Of a stretch of DNA of 64,000 bases, positions 26,576 through 39,453 are shown one piece after another. Where the stretch lies: positions 434,001-498,000 of the forward strand of contig NZ_LQXM01000030.1 in NCBI RefSeq assembly GCF_001648555.1, read 5' to 3'. The notes beneath the pieces were generated by a model, which saw only the letters and a program-made list of their open reading frames with translations, was not told the origin of the DNA and did no database searches. The translations under genes and the position numbers were made by a program. Positions within the stretch are counted from its first letter, which is position 1; every line of letters starts with the position of its first letter. The stretch comes from Rossellomorea aquimaris TF-12 (GTDB lineage: Bacteria; Bacillota; Bacilli; Bacillales; Bacillaceae_B).

Positions 26576-27991
26576 TTAGGAAACTAGTACTCTTTCAAAT
26601 TTTCTTACGTCTGTTAGTTTGCCTGTAATAGCAGCAGCTGCCGCCATCCCTGGACTAAGGAGATGAGTTCTAGATCCATTTCCCTGTCTCCCTTCGAAGT
26701 TCCGATTTGAAGTAGAAGCACATCGTTTACCAGGAGGCACAATATCATCGTTCATGGCCAAGCACATACTGCACCCAGCTTCTCTCCACTGGAATCCCGC
26801 TTCTTTGAAAATATGATCTAACCCTTCTTCCTCGGCTTCTTTTTTCACCTTAAACGAGCCTGGTACTACTAAAGCCGTGACACCTTGTTTCACAGAATGA
26901 CCCTTCACCACTTCAGCAGCCGCCCTCAAATCACTCAACCGTGAATTCGTACACGACCCAATGAACACATAATCCACTTCAACCTCCTCCAAGGACATCC
27001 CTCCATGAAGACCCATATACTCAAGAGCCCTCTCCACCCCTTTACGCTCAGAAGGGTCTCTATAATCATGGGGATGAGGGACGGACCTCGAAATCGAGGT
27101 CCCCATCCCAGGGTTCGTCCCCCATGTCACATGGGGCTCTATGTCTTCACCTTTCACGATGATTTTGTGATCAAACGTGGCGTCTTCATCACTTGCAAGC
27201 TTACGCCATTCAGCTTTACACTCTACATAGGATTTGTTTTTCGGGATAAATTGTCTTCCTTCTAAATAATCAAAGGTGACTTCGTCAGGACTAATCAACC
27301 CTGCTTTCGCCCCACCTTCAATGCTCATATTGCATACCGTCATCCTCTCTTCCATGGACAGGTTCCGAATGACGTTACCTGTAAATTCTATTACATACCC
27401 GGTTCCAAAACCTACTCCATAGGAAGAGATGATATATAAAATGACGTCCTTTGCGGTCACACCGAAACCCAGCTCTCCAGACACTTCGATTTGCAGTGAT
27501 TTAGGTTTTGTTTGCCAAAGGGATTGAGTGGCTAGAACATGCTCTACTTCACTTGTGCCAATCCCAAATGCCAGGGCACCAAAGGCACCGTGGGTAGAGG
27601 TATGACTATCTCCACAGACAATCGTTTTTCCTGGTTGAGTCAGACCAAGCTCAGGACCAATCACGTGAACAATCCCTTGATCAGGATGATGGATATCTGC
27701 AAGAGGAACACCAAATTCCTCACAGTTTCTTTGGAGGGTATCCATTTGCAAACGGGCTATTTCATCCCGAATCATGTGACGTTCTCGTGTTGGCACGTTA
27801 TGATCCATCGTCGCGTAGGTTAAATCTGGCCTGCGCACCTTTCGATTTTTCATACGAAGTCCTTCGAATGCTTGGGGAGAAGTCACTTCATGTACAAGGT
27901 GTAGATCTATATACAGTAAATCAGGCTTTCCCTTTTCACTGTGAACAATGTGTTTCTCCCATATCTTCTCGATAATATTTTTCCCTGCCAT
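26576..27991 (-). CDS. leuC: 3-isopropylmalate dehydratase large subunit
   Basis: 471 residues. The aconitase-like subunit, with a 4Fe-4S cluster held by the cysteines in IGSCTNSR and [27 protein letters not shown] and [18 protein letters not shown] are also conserved. In the loop after TWGTNPGMG the DNA contains a GGGACGGACC motif copy and two hairpins (27071-27136), encoding [10 protein letters not shown]. The loop is the same length as in E. coli LeuC as I recall it, so the motif is accommodated rather than inserted. Confidence 0.96.
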   Translation of the reverse strand: MAGKNIIEKIWEKHIVHSEKGKPDLLYIDLHLVHEVTSPQAFEGLRMKNRKVRRPDLTYATMDHNVPTRERHMIRDEIARLQMDTLQRNCEEFGVPLADIHHPDQGIVHVIGPELGLTQPGKTIVCGDSHTSTHGAFGALAFGIGTSEVEHVLATQSLWQTKPKSLQIEVSGELGFGVTAKDVILYIISSYGVGFGTGYVIEFTGNVIRNLSMEERMTVCNMSIEGGAKAGLISPDEVTFDYLEGRQFIPKNKSYVECKAEWRKLASDEDATFDHKIIVKGEDIEPHVTWGTNPGMGTSISRSVPHPHDYRDPSERKGVERALEYMGLHGGMSLEEVEVDYVFIGSCTNSRLSDLRAAAEVVKGHSVKQGVTALVVPGSFKVKKEAEEEGLDHIFKEAGFQWREAGCSMCLAMNDDIVPPGKRCASTSNRNFEGRQGNGSRTHLLSPGMAAAAAITGKLTDVRKFERVLVS

Positions 27992-28033
27992 GAACTCCCT
28001 CCTGGTTTAGGTATTTTTTACGAATATAGATAA

Positions 28034-28082
28034 ATATCAGCGGAATTCTGAATATATCAGCGAAAATCGAAAAATATCAGCG
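28034..28082. repeat. Three units of a 20-bp-phased ATATCAGCG repeat
   Basis: ATATCAGCG starts at 28034, 28054 and 28074, exactly 20 bp apart, in the 135-bp gap between leuB and leuC inside the operon. Confidence 0.85.
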
Positions 28083-28126
28083 ATATACCGATTTTCCGAC
28101 AAAACTTCCAATACACTCTTACCTCA

Positions 28127-29239
28127 TCACATATAAGCCGCTAAAATCGAAGATAACGCATGATCTGCTTCTAATCTCTCTACTACAAGCTGACTCATGG
28201 CACCTGTACCAACAACGGTCCCCCGTCCCATGGTCCACAGATCTCCAGTGCGGAAGCCTGCGTTCAATACTTCCTGTACTGCCAGTTCAATCATTTCTGC
28301 TTCTTCTTTTAAGCCGAAGGAATGTCTCAGCATCATGGCCACTGATAGAATCATAGCTAGTGGATTAGCTTTTCCTTTGCCTGCAATGTCTGGGGCCGAT
28401 CCGTGGACTGGTTCGTACAGTCCAAAGGTATCGCCTCTTAAACTAGCTGACGGGAGCATACCAAGTGAGCCTGTGATCATGGAGGCTTCGTCACTTAAAA
28501 TATCTCCGAACATGTTTTCCGTTACGATGACATCAAATTGCTTCGGCTGATACATGAGCTTCATAGCTGCTACATCCACCAGCATGTGCTCTACCTCCAC
28601 ATCGGGATATTCTGAAGCCACTTCATTTACAACCTCACGCCACATTCGACTTGTTTCTAAGACATTTGCTTTATCAACAGACGTTAGTTTGTTCTTTCTT
28701 CTTTGAGCTAATTTGAACCCTTTATGGACAATTCGTTCGATTTCATTTCTGTCATATACAAGGGTATCAACGGCTACTTCATTATGCTTGCCTTGTCGAC
28801 CGGATGGCTGACCGAAGTACAAGCCGCCTGTTAATTCCCTGACAATGACTAAATCTACTTCTTCCACGATGTCCCGTTTCAATGGAGATGCCCCCAATAA
28901 ACTTTCAAATGCCTTTACAGGACGGAGATTCGCGAATAAATCAAACTCTTTTCGAATAGATAGGAGCCCTTTTTCAGGACGTAGATGAGGAGGAAGATGC
29001 TCCCACTTCGGACCTCCAACAGCTCCTAAAAGGACCGCATCGCTCCCTTTGCAAAGGGAAATAGTTTCTGAAGGTAATGGTTCTCCGAAACGGTCAATGG
29101 CAGCCCCGCCAATATATCCTTTTTCTACTTCAAATTCATGACCAAACCAATCCCCCACTGCCTTCAGTACTTCTAATGCTCCATCCATAATCTCTTGACC
29201 AATACCATCTCCAGGTAATACAGCGACTTTCTTCTTCAT
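28127..29239 (-). CDS. leuB: 3-isopropylmalate dehydrogenase
   Basis: 370 residues. Oxidatively decarboxylates 3-isopropylmalate with NAD+. VLPGDGIGQEIM at the start, VRELTGGLYFGQP, the metal-binding VTENMFGDILSDEASMITGSLGMLPSAS (split) and EPVHGSAPDIAGKGKANP are diagnostic. It sits 55 bp after leuA; that gap holds a lone GGGACGGACC motif (29265-29278). Confidence 0.96.
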   Translation of the reverse strand: MKKKVAVLPGDGIGQEIMDGALEVLKAVGDWFGHEFEVEKGYIGGAAIDRFGEPLPSETISLCKGSDAVLLGAVGGPKWEHLPPHLRPEKGLLSIRKEFDLFANLRPVKAFESLLGASPLKRDIVEEVDLVIVRELTGGLYFGQPSGRQGKHNEVAVDTLVYDRNEIERIVHKGFKLAQRRKNKLTSVDKANVLETSRMWREVVNEVASEYPDVEVEHMLVDVAAMKLMYQPKQFDVIVTENMFGDILSDEASMITGSLGMLPSASLRGDTFGLYEPVHGSAPDIAGKGKANPLAMILSVAMMLRHSFGLKEEAEMIELAVQEVLNAGFRTGDLWTMGRGTVVGTGAMSQLVVERLEADHALSSILAAYM

Positions 29240-29294
29240 TAGAACTACCTCCTATTTTTTTATTTGAGGGACGGACCTCCAAATTTGCTAACTC

Positions 29295-32641
<3,347 letters not shown>

Positions 32642-32645
<4 letters not shown>

Positions 32646-34363
32646 GGTTTCACTCCTAACATTTCGTGTAATCCTTTCCCTGGAGCTACCATCGGGTAGA
32701 CATTTTCCTTCGGATTTACCAAACAATCGATAAGAACGGGTTCATCACTGGTTAATGCTTCTTTTAAAACTTTGTCTACTTCCTCTTGGGTTTTCACTTG
32801 GTAGCCTTGTATTCCATACGATTCAGCCAGCTTGACAAAATCAGGCTGAAGGGAAAATACTGACTGTGAATAACGTTCTTCAAAAAAGGTTTCCTGCCAC
32901 TGTCTTACCATTCCTAACGTACCGTTATTTAACAAAACCACCTTGACGGGAAGATTCAGCTCTTTTAGTAGAACTAACTCCTGGAGAGTCATTTGAAATC
33001 CCCCATCTCCTACAAAAGCAACAACCGTACTCGATGGATTTGCTAACTGAGCCCCTATGGCTGCCGGAAATCCAAATCCCATGGTGCCAAGCCCTCCAGA
33101 GGTTACCCAATTGTTAGGCGATTTAAATGAATAATATTGTGCTGCCCACATTTGATGTTGACCTACATCTGTTGTTACTACTGCATCTCCGTTCGTCATT
33201 TCATACACCTGTTCAATTAATCGTTGGGGAGATAGCACGTCAGCTGACTGGTTATACCAATAAGGATATTCCTGTTTATATGATTGCAGATGCTTATGCC
33301 AACCTTCTAAATCTGCTTTTTCTGTTTCATACTCCAACAGTTTTGTGAGAGCCAGCTTCGAATCCGCTACGATTGGGATATGGGTTTCGACATTCTTACC
33401 AATTTCAGCTGGATCAATATCGATGTGTGCTACCTTGGCTCTTGGTGCAAAGGTGGCTAGATTGCCTGTTAATCGATCATCGAATCGGGCTCCTATATTA
33501 AGTAATAGATCACATTCATGCAGAGCCATATTACTGGAATAACATCCGTGCATTCCGGCCATTCCTAGAAATAAAGGGTGGTCTGCTGGGAATCCGCCTA
33601 AACCTAGTAGAGTGTGAACAACGGGTAGATCATACCCTTCAGCGAACTTCTTCAATTCTTCAGAAGCTTTTCCGTGAAGAACTCCTGCACCTGCTAAAAT
33701 TACTGGTTTTTTTGAAAGCTTTATAGCTTCCACCAGTTTCTTTAGTTGGAGAGGGTTGGGATGCAAATTGGGCTGGTAACCCGGTAAGTCCATCTCCGCC
33801 TCCAGGCTCGGATAAGCTTGCTGAAGAGTTAAATCCTTTGGGATATCAACAAGAACAGGTCCTGGCCTTCCCGTTGAGGCAATATGAAAAGCTTCCTTTA
33901 CAATTCTCGGCAAATCATTAATATCCCGCACCTGATAATTATGCTTCGTGATCGGCATGGTAATCCCTACAACATCCGCTTCCTGGAATGCGTCCGTTCC
34001 GATGACACCTGAAGCAACCTGTCCTGTAAAAATCACGAGTGGCAAGGAATCCATCATGGCATCTGCAATTCCAGTTACCAGATTAGTAGCTCCCGGCCCT
34101 GAAGTTGCAATAACCACACCCGGTTTCCCAGACACCCGTGCATATCCTTCTGCAGCATGTATCGCTCCTTGTTCATGACGAGCAAGTACGTGTTTGATAG
34201 GAGCTTTATATAGAGCATCATAAATGGGCAAAACCGCTCCTCCAGGGTAACCAAACAGAATATCAACCTTCTCCTTCTTCAAAGCAACCATAAGCATGTC
34301 GGCTCCATTAACATTTCCTGTTAATGTCTGTGAAGCTGGTTCTTCCTCTAATTTTGCTCTCAT
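32642..34363 (-). CDS. ilvB: Acetolactate synthase catalytic subunit
   Basis: 573 residues. A ThDP enzyme that makes acetolactate or acetohydroxybutyrate. [19 protein letters not shown] with the ThDP-activating Glu in [17 protein letters not shown], the FAD domain in the middle ([12 protein letters not shown]) and [12 protein letters not shown]...LNNGTLGMV (Mg-ThDP motif) are present. ATG 34363 has GGGAGGAGATT upstream. It is the first gene after the T-box leader. Confidence 0.96.
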
Positions 34364-34428
34364 TTTAATCTCCTCCCTGGTAAGAATTAAGTTAAAACAA
34401 CATTTCAAGACAGCTAATTTATAAAATA

Positions 34429-34730
34429 TAAAAGAGCCCTTCCACCCACTACGACAGAATTTATCTTTCGCAGGGGCGAAAAGGCTCTTTTCCTTTCCAC
34501 GGTACCACCCTATTTCGAAAATAACTGTAAACAGCTATTTCCCTTTGCAGGTCGACTTTACAAACAATCAACCTTCGTTTTGATAACGAGTAACAGTTAC
34601 TCGATCACTCCTACTACGATTTTCAGAGGGATACTCAGAGGGGATGTCGGCATTGGGCGTATTACTGGTTCGCAGCACCACCAGCTCTCTGTAAATACAA
34701 AATCCAATCCTTTTGCCTCTTCAACGTTTT
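34429..34730 (-). promoter_or_regulatory. T-box leader controlling ilvB and downstream genes
   Basis: On the minus strand, AGAGAGCTGGTGG and GCGAACCAGT form the conserved stem I tip, and GGGTGGTACCGTGG (34497-34510) is the T-box that pairs with uncharged tRNA acceptor ends. A terminator AAAAGAGCC...GGGCTCTTTT (34430-34491) with U-run follows. Uncharged tRNA, most likely leucine given the genes, would favour antitermination. I could not read the specifier triplet with confidence. Stem I begins within ten bases of the ilvD stop. Confidence 0.92.
34430..34491 (-). terminator. Conditional terminator of the ilvB T-box
   Basis: Outer stem AAAAGAGCC with GGGCTCTTTT and an inner hairpin TTCGC-CCCT-GCGAA, followed by TATATTTTAT. 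It excludes the antiterminator formed by the T-box sequence. Confidence 0.88.
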
Positions 34731-34734
34731 TTTG

Positions 34735-36405
34735 TTATTCCGTTTTCAACACTCCACCTGTACTAGCCGAGGTGACGAGCTTAGCATATCTTGCTAAGTA
34801 ACCCTTCTTTATCTTTGGAGGAGGCTGTACCCACTCCTTTTTCCGTTCGTTTAATTCATCTTCAGAGACCATTAGGGAAATGGTCCGATTGGTTAAATCG
34901 ATGAAAATAGGATCACCGTTTTGAATAACACCAATTGGTCCTCCTTCCGCTGCTTCTGGTGATACATGACCGATGGAAATTCCTCGGGAAGCTCCTGAGA
35001 ATCGACCGTCTGTCATTAGAGCAACCTTCTTCTCTAACCCTCTTCCTGCAATAGCCGCTGTTGGTGCAAGCATTTCCGGCATTCCAGGTCCACCCTTAGG
35101 TCCTTCATAACGAATGACCACGACATGCCCTTCTTTTACTTCACCACTTTCAATTCCTGACAGGGCATCATCTTGAGATTCGTAAATAATCGCTTCTCCC
35201 ATAAAGGTCTCAATGGAAGGGTCAACAGCTCCTACCTTAATTACACCACCATTTGGAGCAATATTTCCAAAGAGTACTGATAATCCTCCAACGGGACTAT
35301 GAGCCTTCTCTCTTCTTCGTATCACATCATCATTTTGAATATGAGCATCTTTTACATTTTCATATAGAGACTTTCCTGTCACAGTGATCCGGTCTCTGTG
35401 GACTGCACCTTCCATCTCACAAAGCTCTTTAATAATGGCGCTGACTCCTCCTGCATTATGGACGTCCTGCATAGAGTAATCGGATGCTGGACTTATTTTT
35501 GATAAATAGGGGACTCTCTCAGCCACTTTATTAATTCGATTAATGTCGTAATCAATTTCTGCTTCGTTGGCAATGGCCAGTGTGTGGAGAACGGTATTAG
35601 TTGAGCCTCCCATGGCCATATCTAATGCAAATGCATCATCAATCGTATCCTCTGTTATAATGTCTCTCGGTTTGATATCCTTCTTAATCATCTCGACTAA
35701 ATATTTCGCTGCATCTTTAATTAATTGATGCCTCTCGGCTGAAGTGGCTACAATCGTTCCGTTTCCTGGAGGAGCCATACCGAGCATTTCCATCAGTGAG
35801 TTCATGGAGTTCGCTGTAAACATCCCGGAACATGAACCACAAGTTGGGCACGCATTGGCTTCAATATCAAGGAGTTCTTGAGCCGACATTCTGCCTGACT
35901 GATGGGCTCCCACTCCTTCAAATACGGATACAAGGGATAGTGGCTTTCCATCACTGGATATTCCAGCCTCCATTGGACCACCTGATACGAAAACAGAAGG
36001 GACATTGGTTCTGACGGCTGACATCAGCATTCCTGGAGTGATTTTGTCACAGTTTGGAATATAGAAAACTCCGTCAAACCAATGTGCGTTGATCACTGTT
36101 TCTGCGGAGTCGGCGATGAGTTCCCTACTTGGTAATGAGTACCTCATCCCGATGTGCCCCATGGCAATCCCGTCATCTACTCCAATGGTATTGAATTCAA
36201 ACGGGATTCCACCTGCTTCTCGAATCGCTTCTTTCACGACTTGAGCAAAGCCGTTTAAATGCATATGCCCTGGAATTATGTCGATATAGGAATTACACAC
36301 CCCGATAAATGGTTTTTCTAGGTCTTCCAGCTTGACTCCCGTCGCATACAGTAAGCTGCGATGGGGAGCTCGATCGATTCCTTTCTTGATCATGTCACTT
36401 CGCAC
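34735..36405 (-). CDS. ilvD: Dihydroxy-acid dehydratase
   Basis: 556 residues. An Fe-S enzyme giving 2-oxo acids for valine, isoleucine and leucine. Cluster and metal ligands lie in [10 protein letters not shown] and [31 protein letters not shown] and [11 protein letters not shown] are further signatures. The start is GTG 36405 with GGGGGTGAT upstream, next to the ilvE stop. Confidence 0.95.
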   Translation of the reverse strand: MRSDMIKKGIDRAPHRSLLYATGVKLEDLEKPFIGVCNSYIDIIPGHMHLNGFAQVVKEAIREAGGIPFEFNTIGVDDGIAMGHIGMRYSLPSRELIADSAETVINAHWFDGVFYIPNCDKITPGMLMSAVRTNVPSVFVSGGPMEAGISSDGKPLSLVSVFEGVGAHQSGRMSAQELLDIEANACPTCGSCSGMFTANSMNSLMEMLGMAPPGNGTIVATSAERHQLIKDAAKYLVEMIKKDIKPRDIITEDTIDDAFALDMAMGGSTNTVLHTLAIANEAEIDYDINRINKVAERVPYLSKISPASDYSMQDVHNAGGVSAIIKELCEMEGAVHRDRITVTGKSLYENVKDAHIQNDDVIRRREKAHSPVGGLSVLFGNIAPNGGVIKVGAVDPSIETFMGEAIIYESQDDALSGIESGEVKEGHVVVIRYEGPKGGPGMPEMLAPTAAIAGRGLEKKVALMTDGRFSGASRGISIGHVSPEAAEGGPIGVIQNGDPIFIDLTNRTISLMVSEDELNERKKEWVQPPPKIKKGYLARYAKLVTSASTGGVLKTE

Positions 36406-36420
36406 ATCATCACCCCCAAC

Positions 36421-37329
36421 TTATCCAACATGAACTTTTCTCTCATACACCTTCGTTCCATCCTGAGTCACTGTATTTCTAAATTCATGGAGCAGTCGAT
36501 TCGTATGCTCTCCCGGTTTTCCATCTCCGATAATGCGACCATCCACTTTTACAACAGCAATCACTTCTGCTGCCGTTCCTGTTAAAAACACTTCATCTGC
36601 TGTATACACATCATGACGAGTAAATACCTCTTCCTTCATTTGGAACCCTAATCTGTCAGCAATTTCGATGATGGCATTCCTCGTGATTCCTTCTAACGCT
36701 CCAACGTATCCTGGAGGAGTTAGGATTTTTCCTTTTTTGACAATGAAAATATTATCGGCAGAACCTTCTGCCACATACCCTTGATCATTTAGCATCAAAG
36801 CTTCACTTACTCCAGCAAGGTTCGCTTCGATTTTTACCAGAATGTTATTTAAGTAGTTTAAGGACTTAACCTTTGGTGACAGAACATCTGCCCGATTCCG
36901 ACGACTTGCTACGGTGACGATATCAATACCCGTTTCATATAAGCTTTTAGGAAATAGAGCTAATTGTTCTGCGATGACAATAATTTGTGGTCTCTTACAG
37001 GTGAAGGGGTCGAGCCCCAGGTTTCCAACACCTCTCGAGATGACCACTCGTATGTAGGCATTTTCTAGTTCATTCTTTTTTAATGTATTGACGATAATGT
37101 CACACATCTCCTGCTTAGAAGCTTCGATATGCAACATGATTGATTTTGCTGAGTCATAAAGGCGATCAACATGTTCTTCTAGACGGAACACATTTCCATC
37201 GTACATTCGAATTCCTTCGAACACTCCATCTCCATAAAGAAATCCATGGTCATAAACTGATACAACTGCATCTTCCTTTTTCACGTATTGACCGTCTAAG
37301 TAAATCCACTGTTCGTTCATGTTAATCAT
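36421..37329 (-). CDS. ilvE: Branched-chain amino acid aminotransferase
   Basis: 302 residues, the IlvE fold type IV PLP enzyme. VYDHGFLYGDGVFEGIRMYDGNVF opens the family pattern (split by strand), VKSLNYLNNILVK carries the PLP lysine, EGSADNIFIVKKG and GITRNAIIEIA follow. It transaminates the last step of valine, leucine and isoleucine synthesis. ATG 37329 has AAGGAG upstream. As first gene of the operon it sits behind the strong promoter at 37470-37498. Confidence 0.93.
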   Translation of the reverse strand: MINMNEQWIYLDGQYVKKEDAVVSVYDHGFLYGDGVFEGIRMYDGNVFRLEEHVDRLYDSAKSIMLHIEASKQEMCDIIVNTLKKNELENAYIRVVISRGVGNLGLDPFTCKRPQIIVIAEQLALFPKSLYETGIDIVTVASRRNRADVLSPKVKSLNYLNNILVKIEANLAGVSEALMLNDQGYVAEGSADNIFIVKKGKILTPPGYVGALEGITRNAIIEIADRLGFQMKEEVFTRHDVYTADEVFLTGTAAEVIAVVKVDGRIIGDGKPGEHTNRLLHEFRNTVTQDGTKVYERKVHVG

Positions 37330-37353
37330 TCCTTTCTCCTTGTTATTTATCTG

Positions 37354-37368
37354 ATTATTCAGAAACTT
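37354..37368. promoter_or_regulatory. CodY-like box upstream of ilvE
   Basis: ATTATTCAGAAACTT differs from the CodY consensus AATTTTCWGAAAATT at three of fifteen positions. It lies in the leader, 25 bases before the start codon. CodY is the expected repressor of such operons, but this match alone is weak. Confidence 0.4.
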
Positions 37369-37469
37369 AATTGTACAGCTTAAGGACTATTGTTTCAGCT
37401 ACTTTCAAGAAGCTTATTTTGGATCCCTTTGACTGTTTTTGTTTGGCTTGAAAAATTTAATTGAGGACA

Positions 37470-37498
37470 ATATTACTCTCGTTTGCGAGGAAGGTCAA
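37470..37498 (-). promoter_or_regulatory. SigA promoter of the ilvE-led operon
   Basis: TTGACC (37493-37498), 17 bp, TAATAT (37470-37475) on the minus strand. The leader to ilvE would be about 134 bases. Confidence 0.82.
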
Positions 37499-37544
37499 CA
37501 GTCTTTTTGTAAATTTTTAGATTATTTAGATTAATCTGATATTA

Positions 37545-37558
37545 AGAAAACGCTTTCA
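37545..37558. promoter_or_regulatory. cre site upstream of the ilvE promoter
   Basis: On the minus strand TGAAAGCGTTTTCT, a full match to the cre consensus TGWAARCGYTWNCW. It lies about 50 bp upstream of the -35 hexamer, a position used for CcpA activation; the B. subtilis ilv-leu operon is known to be CcpA-activated. Confidence 0.72.
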
Positions 37559-37620
37559 TCTTTGTCCTTATAGAGTTTGATTGATGATAAATTTTTTTGG
37601 ATTTTTTTATAAAAAGGGTA

Positions 37621-37638
37621 TGAATGGAGATTCATTCA
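37621..37638. promoter_or_regulatory. FadR (YsiA)-like palindrome
   Basis: TGAATGGAGATTCATTCA matches 16 of 18 positions of the Bacillus FadR box TGAATGAMTANTCATTCA. It is about 160 bp upstream of the ilvE transcription start; no fatty acid gene adjoins. Confidence 0.4.
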
Positions 37639-37849
37639 TGTTGGGGGATTTTGTTTAAAATTATTCGACATTATTTACTTTATATAGCTTTAGGGGAGGA
37701 TTGTCCTACTTGAAGTAAGGTTGTCTTTTTCTCAACATTTTTACTCAATTGATAATGATTCGAATTTTTATTAGAGGCTAAGTGAAAATTTACTGCAAGT
37801 GTTTACGAAAGGCTATTTTCGGAAGGTTTGATGTTTTTCACAAAGAGAG

Positions 37850-37926
37850 TAGTGGTTGATTGCAGCGAAAGGTGCTCGCTTTCCGTGGGACGTGAGTCGA
37901 GCACCTTCCGCTCTAATCAACTTTCT
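37850..37926. repeat. Short form of the GC-rich intergenic repeat
   Basis: GTGGTTGATTGCAGCGAAAG and GGTGCTCGCTTTCC on the left are mirrored by CGAGCACCTTCCGCTCTAAT on the right; the centre of the element at 31937-32075 is missing. Confidence 0.75.
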
Positions 37927-38059
37927 AAGTATGAGTTTCTTAATAAAGATTAAAATAAATACCTTTCAAGTTTAAAAACATCATTTTTCAAAGTGTGCAT
38001 TGGACGATTTTAGCTTGTATTGTAATAATAATTTTTCTTTAGAATATCTTATTCACTTT

Positions 38060-38223
38060 AAGCTCTGCCACAAAAAATTCTCTTAGATGGTGAGGGAAAC
38101 TATGTAGACTCCTGCGGAAGTACGGGCGTACCGAAACCCCGGAAGCGAAGCTGAGGAGGCTCGGCCGAACGTCCGCGGAAAGCAGTTCCCCTCACCATCT
38201 AGCACACGCTAGTTGACAGAGCC
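38060..38223. repeat. Second type of GC-rich inverted repeat
   Basis: About 164 bp. Nested inverted arms: AGCTCTGCCA with TGACAGAGCC (outer), AGATGGTGAGGGAA with TTCCCCTCACCATCT (38085-38200), and GACTCCTGCGG with CCGCGGAAAGC. It would form a long structured RNA in either direction. Confidence 0.75.
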
Positions 38224-38264
38224 TTTTCTTCATTCGCTCAAATTAAAATTTTTATAAATAAAAA

Positions 38265-38301
38265 AACCAATGATAAGCACCATTAGCACTTATCATTGGT
38301 T
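38265..38301 (-). terminator. Terminator of the tyrosine degradation operon
   Basis: AACCAATGATAAG pairs with CTTATCATTGGTT (13 bp), followed on the minus strand by TTTTTTTATTT, just past the hmgA stop. Confidence 0.9.
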
Positions 38302-38307
38302 CCATGA

Positions 38308-39453
38308 TTATACCCAAGTAAACATATAGTTAGGATCTTCGACATCTTTAGCCTTTTTGACTATTTTTAATGGCTTGAACGTATCAATCATTACGGCGAG
38401 CTCCAAGGTTTCTTTTTTTCCAATACTTGCTTCAGTTGTACCAGGATGTGGACCATGAGGAATTCCACTTGGATGCAGGGTGATCGATCCTTCTTTAATT
38501 CCTTTTCTACTCATAAAGTTGCCTTCCACATAATACAGTAATTCATCACTGTTTACGTTACTGTGATTGTATGGTGCCGGAATCGATTCTGGATGATAAT
38601 CGTACAATCTTGGGACAAATGAGCAGACCACGAAATTATGCCCTTCAAAGGTCTGATGAACGGGTGGTGGCTGGTGAATACGGCCCGTGATTGGTTCAAA
38701 ATCCTCAATGTTAAACACCCACGGATACAAGTAGCCGTCCCAACCGACTACATCAAGAGGATGATGATTCAGTACATGTGAATGAAGTGCTCCCCGGGAT
38801 TTTGTAATCACTTCAAACTCCCCTTCATCTTCATGGGTTTGAAGTGTTTCAGGACCTCTCAAATCCCGTTCACAAAATGGACTATGCTCGAGGAGCTGAC
38901 CATATTCATTGCGGTATCTCCGTGGTGTCGTTATTTGGCTGAAGGATTCCACAATAAGCATTTTTGTATCTTGTTCAGGAACGACTCGATAAATGGTTCC
39001 AATCGGTATAACGACGTAGTCGCCTTTTCCATAAGTAATCGAACCAAACATGGTCTCTACAGTTCCACTCCCAAAATGAATATAGAGCATTTCATCTCCA
39101 TCACCGTTTCGATAAAAGCCGTTCATTTCTTCCGTTACATAGGCCGTTCCAATTAATAAATCGGTGTTTCCAAGCAAGTATTCTCTACTTTCCAGTGCGT
39201 CGCCCTTCTTTTCAATTCCGTCTGTAAAAAAGTGACGGTGACGAAGAGCACTATCCTCTTCAAATTCAGGCATATAGTTGCCTAGAAATTTCGTTTTGGC
39301 CACTGCAGTAGGGAGATGATGATGATACAGGATTGATTGTGTACCAGAGAACCCTTTTGTCCCCATGACCTGTTCTCTGTAAAGGTTTCCATCATCTTTT
39401 TTAAATATGGTGTGACGTTTGTGAGGTATCTTCCCCATTTGACGATAATACAT
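38308..39453 (-). CDS. hmgA: Homogentisate 1,2-dioxygenase
   Basis: 381 residues, cupin fold. Opens the ring of homogentisate to maleylacetoacetate using Fe2+. Recognised by YRQMGKIPHKRHTIF at the start and the C-terminal HPSGIPHGPHPGTTEASIGKKE with FMSRKGIKEG, which contain the iron-binding His/Glu. ATG 39453 has GAGAGGGGG upstream. Its first 53 bases overlap the end of the preceding fumarylacetoacetase gene in another frame. Confidence 0.92.
   Translation of the reverse strand: MYYRQMGKIPHKRHTIFKKDDGNLYREQVMGTKGFSGTQSILYHHHLPTAVAKTKFLGNYMPEFEEDSALRHRHFFTDGIEKKGDALESREYLLGNTDLLIGTAYVTEEMNGFYRNGDGDEMLYIHFGSGTVETMFGSITYGKGDYVVIPIGTIYRVVPEQDTKMLIVESFSQITTPRRYRNEYGQLLEHSPFCERDLRGPETLQTHEDEGEFEVITKSRGALHSHVLNHHPLDVVGWDGYLYPWVFNIEDFEPITGRIHQPPPVHQTFEGHNFVVCSFVPRLYDYHPESIPAPYNHSNVNSDELLYYVEGNFMSRKGIKEGSITLHPSGIPHGPHPGTTEASIGKKETLELAVMIDTFKPLKIVKKAKDVEDPNYMFTWV

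Larger units (their letters stand above)
37330..38264. other. Long gene-free region upstream of the ilv-leu operon
   Basis: Holds the ilvE promoter, cre site, a FadR-like palindrome (37621-37638) and two GC-rich repeats (37850-37926, 38060-38223). I see no credible gene or gene remnant in about 930 bp. Confidence 0.75.

Noticed and set aside
27071..27136. Insertion of a mobile repeat into leuC
   Set aside because: The encoded loop has the same length as in E. coli LeuC as I recall it, so there is no extra segment; I treat it as sequence replacement or convergence.
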